Origin: Candidatus Finniella inopinata
GTDB taxonomy: Bacteria > Pseudomonadota > Alphaproteobacteria > Paracaedibacterales > CAITNM01
Assembly: GCA_943322985.2 (NCBI GenBank)
Contig: CALPGA020000006.1
Coordinates: 1 to 64,000, forward strand
DNA length: 64,000 bases
Direction of reading: 5' to 3'
Below, in pieces: positions 20,899-30,676 of this stretch. Made by a program: the position numbers and the translations under genes. Each line of letters opens with the position of its first letter. The stretch's first letter is position 1. The notes under the pieces are model-generated. The model was not told where the DNA came from. It was given only the letters and a program-made list of their open reading frames with translations, and did not search any database.

Positions 20899-22855
20899 GA
20901 TTAAATCCTTTTTTTTATCTGGTTACACCCTAGCCTATAGGCTTTTATTAGCCAATATCTTCTGCACACTACTATTTGCAAAGGACCCTGTATATATGAA
21001 CATGACCCCTTTTGAAGCGGCCAAGGCATGGCACAATTATCAGGATTCAAACGTTGTAGAAACATTTAGACAATATCGAAAATTTATTCATGCATTTGCT
21101 GGAAAATTCCCCCTAGACTTCATTAGAAAGCGTGCAGAAGAAGCAGCTTATCACAGGGTTGATTCACAACAAAAAGTTATAAAGTATTTTGAATTTAACC
21201 CCGTACTAACATCCAAAGGATTAATTGCCTACGTAAAAGCACTATTAGAAACTAATCACCATGATCGCATTAGCGAAATTGTACAAAAATACTGGCTAGA
21301 ATTAGACTTTAGCAAAACTGAAATGGATGAGCTTATCCAGATTGCAAAGCCGTTCTTAAAAAAAGCAGATTTCAATAGCAAACTTGATGCCCTGCTTTCA
21401 CAAGAAAAACACGAACACGTTCAGCACTTTTTACGATATGTAGACATTGCGGCTAAAAAAATCGCACAGCTTCGCTTGAATATTCAAAAAAATAATTCAG
21501 CTACAAAAAAAACCGTAGCTACAGCGCTGGCAAGTTATAAGAAAAATCCAGATGTTTTGCTTGATGTGGTTCGTTGGTATAGGAAAGCATATAAAACAGA
21601 TGAAGCCATTGCGCTTTTAGGATCACTTGACCCCAAAGCTGAAAAAGAATCCCCCTTAACCTGGTGGAATGAACGACACATTTTAGCACGCCGAATGACA
21701 GAGGAAGGAAATTGGAACGGAGCCTACAAGATTGTGCTTGGTCATAAACTTAAAAAAGGAGAAGCCTTTGCCAATGCGGAATGGCTGCTAGGCTGGATAG
21801 AACTTACAAAAATAAATAAAAAAGATAAAGCTGTTAATCGCTTTATTGACCTTCACGGATGCGTAAACATGCCTGTTAGTAAAGCTCGTATGGCATTTTG
21901 GGCAGCTGAAGCACTTACTTCCACAAACGAAAATGATCGAGCCAAAGAATTTTACAAAAAAGCATCAGTTTTGCCAGGAACATTTTATGGTCAAATTGCG
22001 TTGTCGCGGTTAAAAGCTATGGGGGAAGAAAATCATGCCCTAGACCTTGAAAAACATAAAATGGTTTCAGAAGAAGCAGAAGAAACTTTCAATAATCGCT
22101 TTATTGTAAAGTGCTTAAAAGCCTATGGTGAACACCTTCCCGTTGATTTGCAATTAACTTTGTTAAGTTTTGCAGGCAGCCAATTAACAGTACCTGGGGA
22201 ACAAATATTAATCACTAAATTTGCTCATGAATTAGGTGGAACTTATCTTGCTGTGTTTGTTGCAAAAAAAGCCCAGTACCTTGGAACCGTCATTACCAAA
22301 TTTGGCTACCCTATGCTTGATGAGCGATTACGCAAAGATATTTTTGCAAAGCTTCCCCCACTTATTCAGTGCTTTGCCCATGGAATTATCCGACAAGAAA
22401 GCAACTTTAGTGAATCTGCAGTCAGCACGGCAAAAGCAAAAGGCCTAATGCAGCTTATGGATGGCACTGCCAATGAAATGCGCAAACTAGCGCCTCGTTA
22501 TGGTTTAAATCGTGTATCTGGTGGAGTTCACGACAGACGAGTTAACGTAACCCTGGGAACCACTCATTTGCTTGAGCATTTGGATAAATATAATGGACAT
22601 CTTGTTCTAGCCCTTGCTGCATACAATGCAGGGTATTCTAACGCTAATAAATGGATAAAAATGTTTGGCGACCCCAGAGAAACAGGTGACTGGATCAATT
22701 GGATAGAAAGCATTCCATTTGGAGAAACCCGAAATTATGTAAACCGTGTTCTTGAGAATGCAGCTGTATATGCTGCCTTACTTTTACCCAATGAAGATTT
22801 TGAGATGAGTCATTGGGTAACAAGCCCCGTACCTTATGTTAAGCACAAAAGGTAA
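20897..22855 (+). CDS. slt: Soluble lytic murein transglycosylase (start chosen at MIKSFFLSGY)
   Basis: C-terminal GIIRQESNFSESAVSTAKAKGLMQLM ... LALAAYNAGYSNANKWI; alpha-helical N-terminal region. Confidence 0.85.
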   Translation: MIKSFFLSGYTLAYRLLLANIFCTLLFAKDPVYMNMTPFEAAKAWHNYQDSNVVETFRQYRKFIHAFAGKFPLDFIRKRAEEAAYHRVDSQQKVIKYFEFNPVLTSKGLIAYVKALLETNHHDRISEIVQKYWLELDFSKTEMDELIQIAKPFLKKADFNSKLDALLSQEKHEHVQHFLRYVDIAAKKIAQLRLNIQKNNSATKKTVATALASYKKNPDVLLDVVRWYRKAYKTDEAIALLGSLDPKAEKESPLTWWNERHILARRMTEEGNWNGAYKIVLGHKLKKGEAFANAEWLLGWIELTKINKKDKAVNRFIDLHGCVNMPVSKARMAFWAAEALTSTNENDRAKEFYKKASVLPGTFYGQIALSRLKAMGEENHALDLEKHKMVSEEAEETFNNRFIVKCLKAYGEHLPVDLQLTLLSFAGSQLTVPGEQILITKFAHELGGTYLAVFVAKKAQYLGTVITKFGYPMLDERLRKDIFAKLPPLIQCFAHGIIRQESNFSESAVSTAKAKGLMQLMDGTANEMRKLAPRYGLNRVSGGVHDRRVNVTLGTTHLLEHLDKYNGHLVLALAAYNAGYSNANKWIKMFGDPRETGDWINWIESIPFGETRNYVNRVLENAAVYAALLLPNEDFEMSHWVTSPVPYVKHKR

Positions 22856-22980
22856 ATTTAGAGTTGTTGCATTTATGCCATAAAAGCATATGAGCACCTG
22901 AAAAATAAAAATTATCGCTTAATTATACAGGGTTATTTCTGCTATAATTTTAACTTATACAGGCCAAAAATAGGGTTGCC

Positions 22981-23457
22981 ATGGAAAAGAAAATACCAAT
23001 GACACAACAGGGATATATCGCCCTTGAGCAAGAATTAACGCATCTGAAGAATATAGAAAGACCTGCTGTTATTAAAGCTATTGCAGATGCACGTGAACAT
23101 GGCGATCTTTCTGAAAATGCTGAATATCATGCAGCACGAGAACGACAAGGCTTTATTGAAGGTAGAATATCTGAATTAGAAGATAAAGTAACGCGTGCAG
23201 ATGTTATTGAGCCTTCAAAAATTACAGGTGATCAAGTTAAATTTGGCGCAACCGTAACATTGCATGACGATGATAGCGATGAGATCGTAACATACCAAAT
23301 TGTTGGCAGTGACGAATCAGACATAAAAAAAGGTTTGTTATCTATTACATCTCCTTTAGCGCGTGCGCTTATTGGAAAAACTGTAAATACTTCTGTTGAA
23401 GTGGTGACTCCAAACGGCGGCAAAGGCTACGATATTAAGAAAATTCAATACATCTAA
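22981..23457 (+). CDS. greA: Transcription elongation factor GreA
   Basis: PMTQQGYIALEQELTHLK, AREHGDLSENAEYHAARERQGFIEGRI. Confidence 0.97.
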   Translation: MEKKIPMTQQGYIALEQELTHLKNIERPAVIKAIADAREHGDLSENAEYHAARERQGFIEGRISELEDKVTRADVIEPSKITGDQVKFGATVTLHDDDSDEIVTYQIVGSDESDIKKGLLSITSPLARALIGKTVNTSVEVVTPNGGKGYDIKKIQYI

Positions 23458-23460
23458 TAA

Positions 23461-23487
23461 ATGAGAGGGTTATTCCTCTCATTTTCT
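23461..23487 (+). terminator. Terminator of greA
   Basis: atgagagggttattcctctcattttctt. Confidence 0.7.
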
Positions 23488-23577
23488 TTCATTCTGACAT
23501 TCCAACTTCCACAACAATTTTAATAATTCTTCAGTTGTGTTAGTCTCTGACTTAACCAAGTAAAATGTATAGATTTC

Positions 23578-24306
23578 ATGCAAACTAGTTTAAAAGTCCA
23601 ACTTTATGTTGATGGGGCAGATTTAAGAGTCATTGAAAAAATGGCACAGTTTGATTGGATTAAAGGATTCACCACAAACCCAAGTCTTATGCGCAAATCT
23701 GGCACAACAAATTACAGAGAATTCGCTCTTAAAAGCTTGCAGTTAATTGGCACCAAACCAATTTCATTTGAAATATTTGCAGATGATCATCAAGGCATGC
23801 TTGACCAAGGACTTGAAATTGCTTCTTGGGGGGGAAATGTTTATGTAAAAATCCCTGTCACAAACACCAAGGGTGAATCGACAGCGAAAGTCATTAAAGA
23901 GCTTTCCCAAAAAGGCGTGAAATTAAATGTCACTGCTATTTTTACGGTTGAACAAGTTAAAGATGTTATGGAGAATTTGCAAAATAATGTTCCGTCAATT
24001 GTATCAGTATTTGCTGGCAGAATTGCCGATACTGGTATTGACCCAATGCCTATTATGAAGCAATCAAAAGAGCTTACAAAAAAGTGTGCAGGTTGCGAAT
24101 TGTTATGGGCAAGTCCACGAGAAGTGTTAAATGTATTTCAAGCTGATGAAGTTGGCTGCGATATTATTACAGCCACCCCTGATATTTTAAATAAACTAAG
24201 TTTAAGTGGAAAAAACTTAACCGAATTCAGTTTAGAAACTGTACAAATTTTTTACGATGACGCAATAGCTGCTGGGTTTGAAATTATTACTAAAAATATC
24301 CATTAA
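23578..24306 (+). CDS. Transaldolase / fructose-6-phosphate aldolase family protein
   Basis: WIKGFTTNPSLMRKSG, VYVKIPVTNTKGE, VSVFAGRIADTGIDP, LLWASPREVLN. Confidence 0.88.
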   Translation: MQTSLKVQLYVDGADLRVIEKMAQFDWIKGFTTNPSLMRKSGTTNYREFALKSLQLIGTKPISFEIFADDHQGMLDQGLEIASWGGNVYVKIPVTNTKGESTAKVIKELSQKGVKLNVTAIFTVEQVKDVMENLQNNVPSIVSVFAGRIADTGIDPMPIMKQSKELTKKCAGCELLWASPREVLNVFQADEVGCDIITATPDILNKLSLSGKNLTEFSLETVQIFYDDAIAAGFEIITKNIH

Positions 24307-24413
24307 CCCCACTTTAACCACTTTTTCAGTATTCTGATCCCACCCATAATAAGGGTGGGCTATCACTAACAATGAATAAATATTGCCATCAATTCAAATA
24401 TAGTGCGTTCAAA

Positions 24414-25583
24414 TTACTTAGTAAACGCTTGCTTCAGCTGATCCACCAAGTCTGTGCGCTCCCAGGAAAATCCACCGTCTTCTTGTGGAGAACGCCCAAA
24501 GTGCCCATAAGAAGCTGTGCGTAAATAGATAGGACTATTTAAATTTAAGCGTTCACGAATAGCTTGTGGGCGCAAATCAACATTTTTTAATGTCCACTCC
24601 AAAATTGCCTGATCATCTACTTTTCCTGTGCGGTGCGTCGTAAGGTATAATGACAATGGCTTCGCCAGACCAATGGAGTAAGCAACCTGGCATGTGCAAC
24701 GATCTGCCAAACCAGATGCCACGATATTTTTCGCCAAATAACGCATCATGTATGCACCGGATCTGTCAACTTTTGTTGGGTCTTTTCCTGAAAAAGCCCC
24801 GCCCCCATGTGGTGCAGCACCACCGTATGTGTCCACAATAATTTTTCTTCCGGTAAGACCCGTATCACCGTCAGGACCACCAATGACAAATCGCCCTGTA
24901 GGATTAATTAAAATATCTTCTTTGGCTGGCATCCATCCTTTTGGTAAGCTATTTTCTAAAATTGGAAACACAATTTCTCGAACTTTTTCTAAAGAAACAT
25001 CCGCAGCATGTTGAGTTGATAACAACACTTTATGCGCACGAATTGGCTTACCATCACTATACAAAAGCGTTACTTGAGATTTTGCATCTGGGCCTAATAC
25101 ATCTGAGAATTCTTCAACTCTGGCTTTATGCAAATTTTGCAAAATTCGGTGGGAATAATACAAAGTAGCAGGCATAAAAGATTCTGTTTCATTGCATGCG
25201 TAACCAAACATAATTCCTTGATCACCTGCACCCTCATCTTTATTAGCCGTCGCATCCACACCCACAGCAATATCAGCCGATTGTCCATGCAAAAAATTAG
25301 AAATTTGAAGGTGCTCATGATGAAACCCTTCTTGTTCATAACCAATTTCACAAACAAGTTCACGAATCGCATTTTCAATTTCATCATCTGAAATTACTGC
25401 TGTTGAACGATACTCACCAGCAATAATCACACGATTTGTTGTTGCTAGCGTTTCAATTGCAAGACGAGATTCAGGATCTTGCTCAAGATACATATCAACA
25501 ATTAGGTCAGAAATTTGATCGCAGACTTTATCTGGATGCCCCGCTGAAACCGATTCACTTGTAAACAAATATTGTTGTGCCAT
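24414..25583 (-). CDS. metK: S-adenosylmethionine synthetase
   Basis: [54 protein letters not shown]. Confidence 0.97.
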   Translation of the reverse strand: MAQQYLFTSESVSAGHPDKVCDQISDLIVDMYLEQDPESRLAIETLATTNRVIIAGEYRSTAVISDDEIENAIRELVCEIGYEQEGFHHEHLQISNFLHGQSADIAVGVDATANKDEGAGDQGIMFGYACNETESFMPATLYYSHRILQNLHKARVEEFSDVLGPDAKSQVTLLYSDGKPIRAHKVLLSTQHAADVSLEKVREIVFPILENSLPKGWMPAKEDILINPTGRFVIGGPDGDTGLTGRKIIVDTYGGAAPHGGGAFSGKDPTKVDRSGAYMMRYLAKNIVASGLADRCTCQVAYSIGLAKPLSLYLTTHRTGKVDDQAILEWTLKNVDLRPQAIRERLNLNSPIYLRTASYGHFGRSPQEDGGFSWERTDLVDQLKQAFTK

Positions 25584-25637
25584 GGCGTTACTCTTTAAAT
25601 TTCGTTAGATTAAAGAAAATATTATTTTTAAACATTA

Positions 25638-26408
25638 ATGCTTGTTGATAGCCATTGTCACTTAAATTTTCCAGAATTCAAACAAGATTTAGATCTTGTT
25701 ATTAAAAATGCGAATGATCAAGGCATTAAATACATGCTGACTGTCAATACTCGCCTATCAGAAAGCCTTGATATACAGAGCATTGCCGAAGCTAACTCTA
25801 ATATTTTTTGTAGTGTTGGGGTTCATCCTCACGATAGCAAAGATTATAACGATTCCAGCCTTATAGAAAAACTTAAAAACCACGCAAAACACCCAAAAGT
25901 AGTGGCTTTAGGTGAAACAGGGCTGGACTATTACTACAATAATAGCGACGAAAAAGCGCAAATCGATTGCTTTAATATGCATTTAGATACAGGCATCGAG
26001 TTAGGTCTGCCTGTAATTATTCATACTCGTGATGCGGATACTGATACAATTTCATGCCTTGATGAGCATCCTAATGCAAAAGGAGTTTTTCATTGCTTTA
26101 GCGGGTCAACTGAATTTGCTAAACAAGGCCTTGATCGTGGTCTGTACATATCATTCTCAGGAATTATCACATTTAAAAAAGCCGAAGAGCTACGTGAAGC
26201 AGTAAAATTTGTCCCCCTTGATAGAATTTTAGTAGAAACAGATTCTCCTTTTTTAGCGCCTATTCCCCATCGAGGACGTCGCAATGAACCAGCATTCACG
26301 CTTTTTGTAGCAAAATTAGTTGCTGAGCTAAAAGATATCTCACTTGAAGAGGTAGCTGAAGCTACAACAAAAAATTTCTTCACGCTTTTTGATAAAGCAA
26401 CGCCGTAA
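25638..26408 (+). CDS. tatD: TatD-family DNase
   Basis: MLVDSHCHLNFPEF, ALGETGLDYYY, VFHCFSGS, LVETDSPFLAP. Confidence 0.93.
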   Translation: MLVDSHCHLNFPEFKQDLDLVIKNANDQGIKYMLTVNTRLSESLDIQSIAEANSNIFCSVGVHPHDSKDYNDSSLIEKLKNHAKHPKVVALGETGLDYYYNNSDEKAQIDCFNMHLDTGIELGLPVIIHTRDADTDTISCLDEHPNAKGVFHCFSGSTEFAKQGLDRGLYISFSGIITFKKAEELREAVKFVPLDRILVETDSPFLAPIPHRGRRNEPAFTLFVAKLVAELKDISLEEVAEATTKNFFTLFDKATP

Positions 26409-28577
26409 ATGTATAGTGCTGTTGCAAAGGTTTTTTTTAAATTAGCAATATGCTTGGTTATCGCAGGAGCAATTGCAACAGGAACAATTTGTAGCATTTA
26501 CTGGCACTTAAAACCGGGGCTTCCAAATTCTGATTTTTTAAACGATTATCGAGCCCCAGAAGTTACACATGTGTACGATCGACACTTTCGACCTATTCAT
26601 GAATTTGCACCTGTTCACCGAATAAATTTAAAAATTGAAGACATTCCCAAAAAAGTAATTGCTGCATTTTTGGTAGCTGAAGACAAAAACTTTTACTACC
26701 ATCCAGGCATTGACCCTATGCGTATTGCACGCGCTGTGCTTCAAAATTTTTCTCAAAAAAAATCACAGCAAACTTTAGTAGGTGCTTCCACAATTACGCA
26801 GCAAGTAGCTAAAAATTTTTTAGTAGGTAATGAAAAGAGCTTTTTGCGAAAATTTCGAGAAGCTTTTGCCACCCTTTCAATAGAACGTCAACTCAGTAAA
26901 GATAGAATTTTAGAGCTTTATTTAAATCAAATTTATTTAGGAAATGGGGCTTATGGGCTTCAAGCAGCCGCTTTGAATTATTTCAATAAAAGCATGGAAA
27001 ACCTTACAATTTCAGAAGCATGCTTGCTTGCTGCCTTACCAAAAGCACCAGCACAACTATCTAAAAATACACAAAAGCTTAAAGCCAGACGAGATGCCAT
27101 TATTCAAGCGCTTTCTGAACAAAATTATATTTCCAAGCAAGAGGCGTCATCAGCGCTTGAACAATCAATTGAATTTCATCAGGAAAAAAGCTCTCCCTCA
27201 GACTATGGGTATTACATTACTCCATTGCGTGAAGTGCTTGTTGAGGAAATGCCCAAACTCAATATCACTTCTGGGTTAGAAATTTTTAGCTGTATGGATG
27301 CGCGATTTCAACAAGCTGCTCAAAAAGCATTAAGAGATGGCTTGCTAAAATACGACTTAACACAAAAAATTTTCTACAAACCAATTGCCAAATTGGGTGA
27401 TAAATATTCAATTGAAGACCTCAATCAAATAGCAGTTCCTGATTGCCCTGAAAATTATCAAAAATCCATCGTGGATTTTAGCAGTGAAAAACCCTTTATA
27501 CAGCTACAAAACAAACAATCTCTACCTTTAGATACCACTAGCTGGTCACTTGAAACCTCCTTAACAAAAGGGGATGTCGTATTGGTTGAAGTTAAAAATG
27601 GTAAAGCACATTTACGACAAATTCCCGAGGTATCTGGAGCAGTTGTCGTTATGGAAGCGCGGACAGGACAAGTATTAGCGTTAGTGGGCGGCTGGAGCCA
27701 TACAATGTCTCCATTTAATTGCGCCACACAAGCAACTCGACAACCAGGATCTAGCTTTAAACCCTTTGTTTACCTAGCAGCACTAGAACAAGGTATCAGC
27801 CCTAATGATATTATTAACGACAAATCAATCACCATGCTGCTCAATAATGGAAGAGAAATTTATAAACCCAAAAATATAGACAAAAAAACACATGGCTTTG
27901 TAACTGTAAAAAATAGCTTGGCCTATTCCCACAATTTGTCTTCCATTCAGCTTGGGTTAGACACAGGAATTGAACATATTCAAGACATTGCAGAACTATT
28001 TGAAGTATATAATAATGCGTCAAAACACCCTTCTATGATTTTAGGCTCTAAAGAAACGACGTTATTAAAACTTACAAATGCCTACGCTATGATTTTTAAT
28101 GGCGGCTATCATTTAAAACCAAAATTTTACAATGCCTACGCCCAAAGAAAAATTTCATCTATAAATAAAAATTCCAATTTTTGCTGCTTCGAAAGACAAC
28201 AGTCTCTTATGACAGTCCCCATAAGCACTATAACTAGCTATCAGCGTCTTGCCTCACCTTCAGCTATTTTTGGGCTGCTTGAAATGTTGCGTGCTGTCAT
28301 CACTCACGGCACAGGAAAGTCTCTCTTGCCAATTGAACGTGAGTTCAGCGTTAAAATTCGTGGAAAAACAGGCACAACAAACAGCAATCGCGATGCATGG
28401 TTCATAGGAAGCGTCAGCATTCCAGGAACAATTTATCAAGATGATAATCCACTTGTAATTGGCGTTTTCGTTGGTTTTTTAAATCCTAAAAATCTTGGAG
28501 ATGGAAAAGGAGGAGCGTTAGTAGCATTACCAATATTTGGTAACTTTATAAAAAATATTGTTTCTGATACGCTGTAA
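26409..28577 (+). CDS. mrcA: Class A penicillin-binding protein (PBP1A-like)
   Basis: AEDKNFYYHPGIDP, GASTITQQVAKNFLVG, RQPGSSFKPFVYLAALE, KTGTTNSNRDAWFIG. Confidence 0.92.
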   Translation: MYSAVAKVFFKLAICLVIAGAIATGTICSIYWHLKPGLPNSDFLNDYRAPEVTHVYDRHFRPIHEFAPVHRINLKIEDIPKKVIAAFLVAEDKNFYYHPGIDPMRIARAVLQNFSQKKSQQTLVGASTITQQVAKNFLVGNEKSFLRKFREAFATLSIERQLSKDRILELYLNQIYLGNGAYGLQAAALNYFNKSMENLTISEACLLAALPKAPAQLSKNTQKLKARRDAIIQALSEQNYISKQEASSALEQSIEFHQEKSSPSDYGYYITPLREVLVEEMPKLNITSGLEIFSCMDARFQQAAQKALRDGLLKYDLTQKIFYKPIAKLGDKYSIEDLNQIAVPDCPENYQKSIVDFSSEKPFIQLQNKQSLPLDTTSWSLETSLTKGDVVLVEVKNGKAHLRQIPEVSGAVVVMEARTGQVLALVGGWSHTMSPFNCATQATRQPGSSFKPFVYLAALEQGISPNDIINDKSITMLLNNGREIYKPKNIDKKTHGFVTVKNSLAYSHNLSSIQLGLDTGIEHIQDIAELFEVYNNASKHPSMILGSKETTLLKLTNAYAMIFNGGYHLKPKFYNAYAQRKISSINKNSNFCCFERQQSLMTVPISTITSYQRLASPSAIFGLLEMLRAVITHGTGKSLLPIEREFSVKIRGKTGTTNSNRDAWFIGSVSIPGTIYQDDNPLVIGVFVGFLNPKNLGDGKGGALVALPIFGNFIKNIVSDTL

Positions 28578-28616
28578 AAGTATATAAATTTTAGCCCCAA
28601 GGAGCTTGAGTAGAGT

Positions 28617-29945
28617 TTGTCGCAGTCTTTTGTTACGCACACCGAAGAAATTCCAAGCAGCATATTAAATAAAGTCGCTGGTGGCGGTCGTACATATTCG
28701 TACTGGCGGCGCAGGATCATGCTATCTATTATGATTGGCTATGCAGCTTTTTATTTGGTGCGCCAAAATTTCACGATGGCAATTCCTTATCTACAGTCTG
28801 AGCTTGGGTATTCAAAAGCAGAAATCGGCATAATTATCTCTACGGGCGCTATACTGTATGGCCTTGGAAAAGGCCTATCTGGCTTATTGGGCGATCGAAG
28901 CAATGCTCGTTACTTTATGAGTGCAGGATTATTAGGATCAGCAATAGTTACTTTTTTTCTTGGATTCAGCTCAACATGGTTGGTCTTGCTTGCTTTATAC
29001 GCTCTTAATAATTGCTTTCAATCAATGGGGTGGCCACCTTGCGCAAGACTTTTAACCCATTGGTTTAGCCCTAGAGAAATTGGCACAAAGTGGGCGCTTT
29101 GGAATACATCTCAACAAATTGGTGGTGCCAGCGTTTTGATAATCTCCCCTTATATTATGGCTGCATATGGATGGAGATACGTCTTCTTTGTGCCTGCTGT
29201 GCTTTGCGTAGGTTTTGCTTTTTTCTTGCTCAACCGCCTACGTGATACTCCTGAATCTTTAGGACTACCACCTATTGAAGCTCACCATGGGCTTGTTGAG
29301 GCGCATGAAGTTGATGACAGCAAATTATCAACCAAAGAAATTTTCTTTCAAGTAACTAGAAACAAACTTGTATGGTATATGTGTGGCGCAAACTTTTTTG
29401 TCTATATTGTACGCATGTTTATGTTCAACTGGGCCCCTACTTTTCTAAGTGAATTTAAGGGTAGCAGCCTTAAACTAGCGGGTTGGCAAGCAGCCATGTT
29501 TGATATTACCGGCATGTTTGGTGGTCTTATCGCTGGGTATTTGTCAGACAAAGTATTTGAAGGCAGACGCGGACGTGTTGGCCTTTTATATATGCTTGTT
29601 TTAACCGTAAGTATTGTATTTTTATGGCAATCTCCTGTTAATCAAAAATGGCAACATTTTCTAAGCATGATGCTTATTGGATTTTTGGTCACAGGCCCCC
29701 AAATTTTAGTTGGTGTCGCAGCTTCTGATTTCGCTTCTAAAAAGGCCGCAGGAGCTGCTTCTGGTTTAACAGGCACTGTTGGATATCTTGGTGCAGCAGT
29801 TACAGGAGTAGGTGTTGGCCTTATCGTTGATAACTCAGGTTGGGATGCTGCATTCGCTTCTATTGCAGTTTGTGCATTACTTAGTGCTTTTTTCTTTGCA
29901 CTAACCTGGAATCACCGTGCTAAGGTTCTGGACAAGCAAAATTAA
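28617..29945 (+). CDS. MFS organophosphate:phosphate antiporter family (GlpT/UhpC-like); TTG start
   Basis: AAFYLVRQNFTMAIPYLQSELGYSKAEIG, QSMGWPPCARLLTHWFSPREIGTKWALWNTSQQIGGA. Confidence 0.85.
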   Translation: MSQSFVTHTEEIPSSILNKVAGGGRTYSYWRRRIMLSIMIGYAAFYLVRQNFTMAIPYLQSELGYSKAEIGIIISTGAILYGLGKGLSGLLGDRSNARYFMSAGLLGSAIVTFFLGFSSTWLVLLALYALNNCFQSMGWPPCARLLTHWFSPREIGTKWALWNTSQQIGGASVLIISPYIMAAYGWRYVFFVPAVLCVGFAFFLLNRLRDTPESLGLPPIEAHHGLVEAHEVDDSKLSTKEIFFQVTRNKLVWYMCGANFFVYIVRMFMFNWAPTFLSEFKGSSLKLAGWQAAMFDITGMFGGLIAGYLSDKVFEGRRGRVGLLYMLVLTVSIVFLWQSPVNQKWQHFLSMMLIGFLVTGPQILVGVAASDFASKKAAGAASGLTGTVGYLGAAVTGVGVGLIVDNSGWDAAFASIAVCALLSAFFFALTWNHRAKVLDKQN

Positions 29946-30008
29946 CATATCATTTCTCATGTTTCTTCATTTTCGTACAATTAAGGAAAAGTCTGGCATC
30001 TAAATCAT

Positions 30009-30074
30009 ATGTGGCAAGCAACTGTTTATACGCTTTTTCCAGATATGCTCCCTGGGTCAACAAGTAAACAATAA
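30009..30074 (+). pseudogene. Duplicated 5' fragment of trmD (MWQATVYTLFPDMLPGSTSKQ*)
   Basis: 30009-30056 matches 34360-34407 at 45/48 nt; first ~16 codons of trmD then stop. Confidence 0.85.
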
Positions 30075-30122
30075 GTTATTTAGAAGCTGCCAGCCACAAT
30101 CTAATTCACAGAGTATTTTTAT

Positions 30123-30569
30123 TTAGAATTTCTTTTTTTTTGCTAATTTTCCTCGGACTGTCACATTTAGATTTATAAAATCTTCAAACGTTGCGCAAGA
30201 AAAAGACAACATAGATAGATTTAACAAAAAGAAGTTACTAATCAGTGCGATTAGATATATATTTTTTTTCAGTAGATTGTAACTCTTTTTATAACACTCA
30301 TTTTTAAAAGAGCTTTGAGTCATGAATGTTTTGTAATAATCTATATTTTCAGTCTCTTTTTCTAATAAGACTTTGTCAGAGTCAGATTTATTGAGATGCT
30401 TTTTGACATATTCACCAATCCCTTCTGGATCACAATCAGATACTTCAATCACAACAGAAGCGGTAAATTTTGAAGAAATGGTATTTACTTTAGAAAAATC
30501 TGAGATTGGATTGTTATCGAGAAAAATATAGCTTTCTGAATTTTTAACAAAAAATTCTTTTTCCTCCAT
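30123..30569 (-). CDS. Orphan membrane protein with one C-terminal TM segment
   Basis: 148-aa ORF; hydrophobic NIYLIALISNFFLLNLSMLSFSCATF. Confidence 0.5.
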   Translation of the reverse strand: MEEKEFFVKNSESYIFLDNNPISDFSKVNTISSKFTASVVIEVSDCDPEGIGEYVKKHLNKSDSDKVLLEKETENIDYYKTFMTQSSFKNECYKKSYNLLKKNIYLIALISNFFLLNLSMLSFSCATFEDFINLNVTVRGKLAKKKKF

Positions 30570-30657
30570 TTGCCCTCCAATTACTAGCGAACTAAAAAGT
30601 CCTTTGATCGCTACTAAAATAGAAGTTATAAGAAAAAATTCTATCCTTCAAAATGCA

Positions 30658-30676
30658 CTAAGGAAAAATCCCTTAG
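30658..30676. promoter_or_regulatory. Candidate operator palindrome CTAAGGAAAAATCCCTTAG
   Basis: 6-bp inverted arms; 16/19 nt shared with 34211-34229 at equivalent distance upstream of another island gene. Confidence 0.5.

Noticed and set aside
24339-24361. Hairpin cccaccc ataataa gggtggg between aldolase and metK as terminator
   Set aside because: Good stem but no T-tract on either strand, so not called as a terminator.
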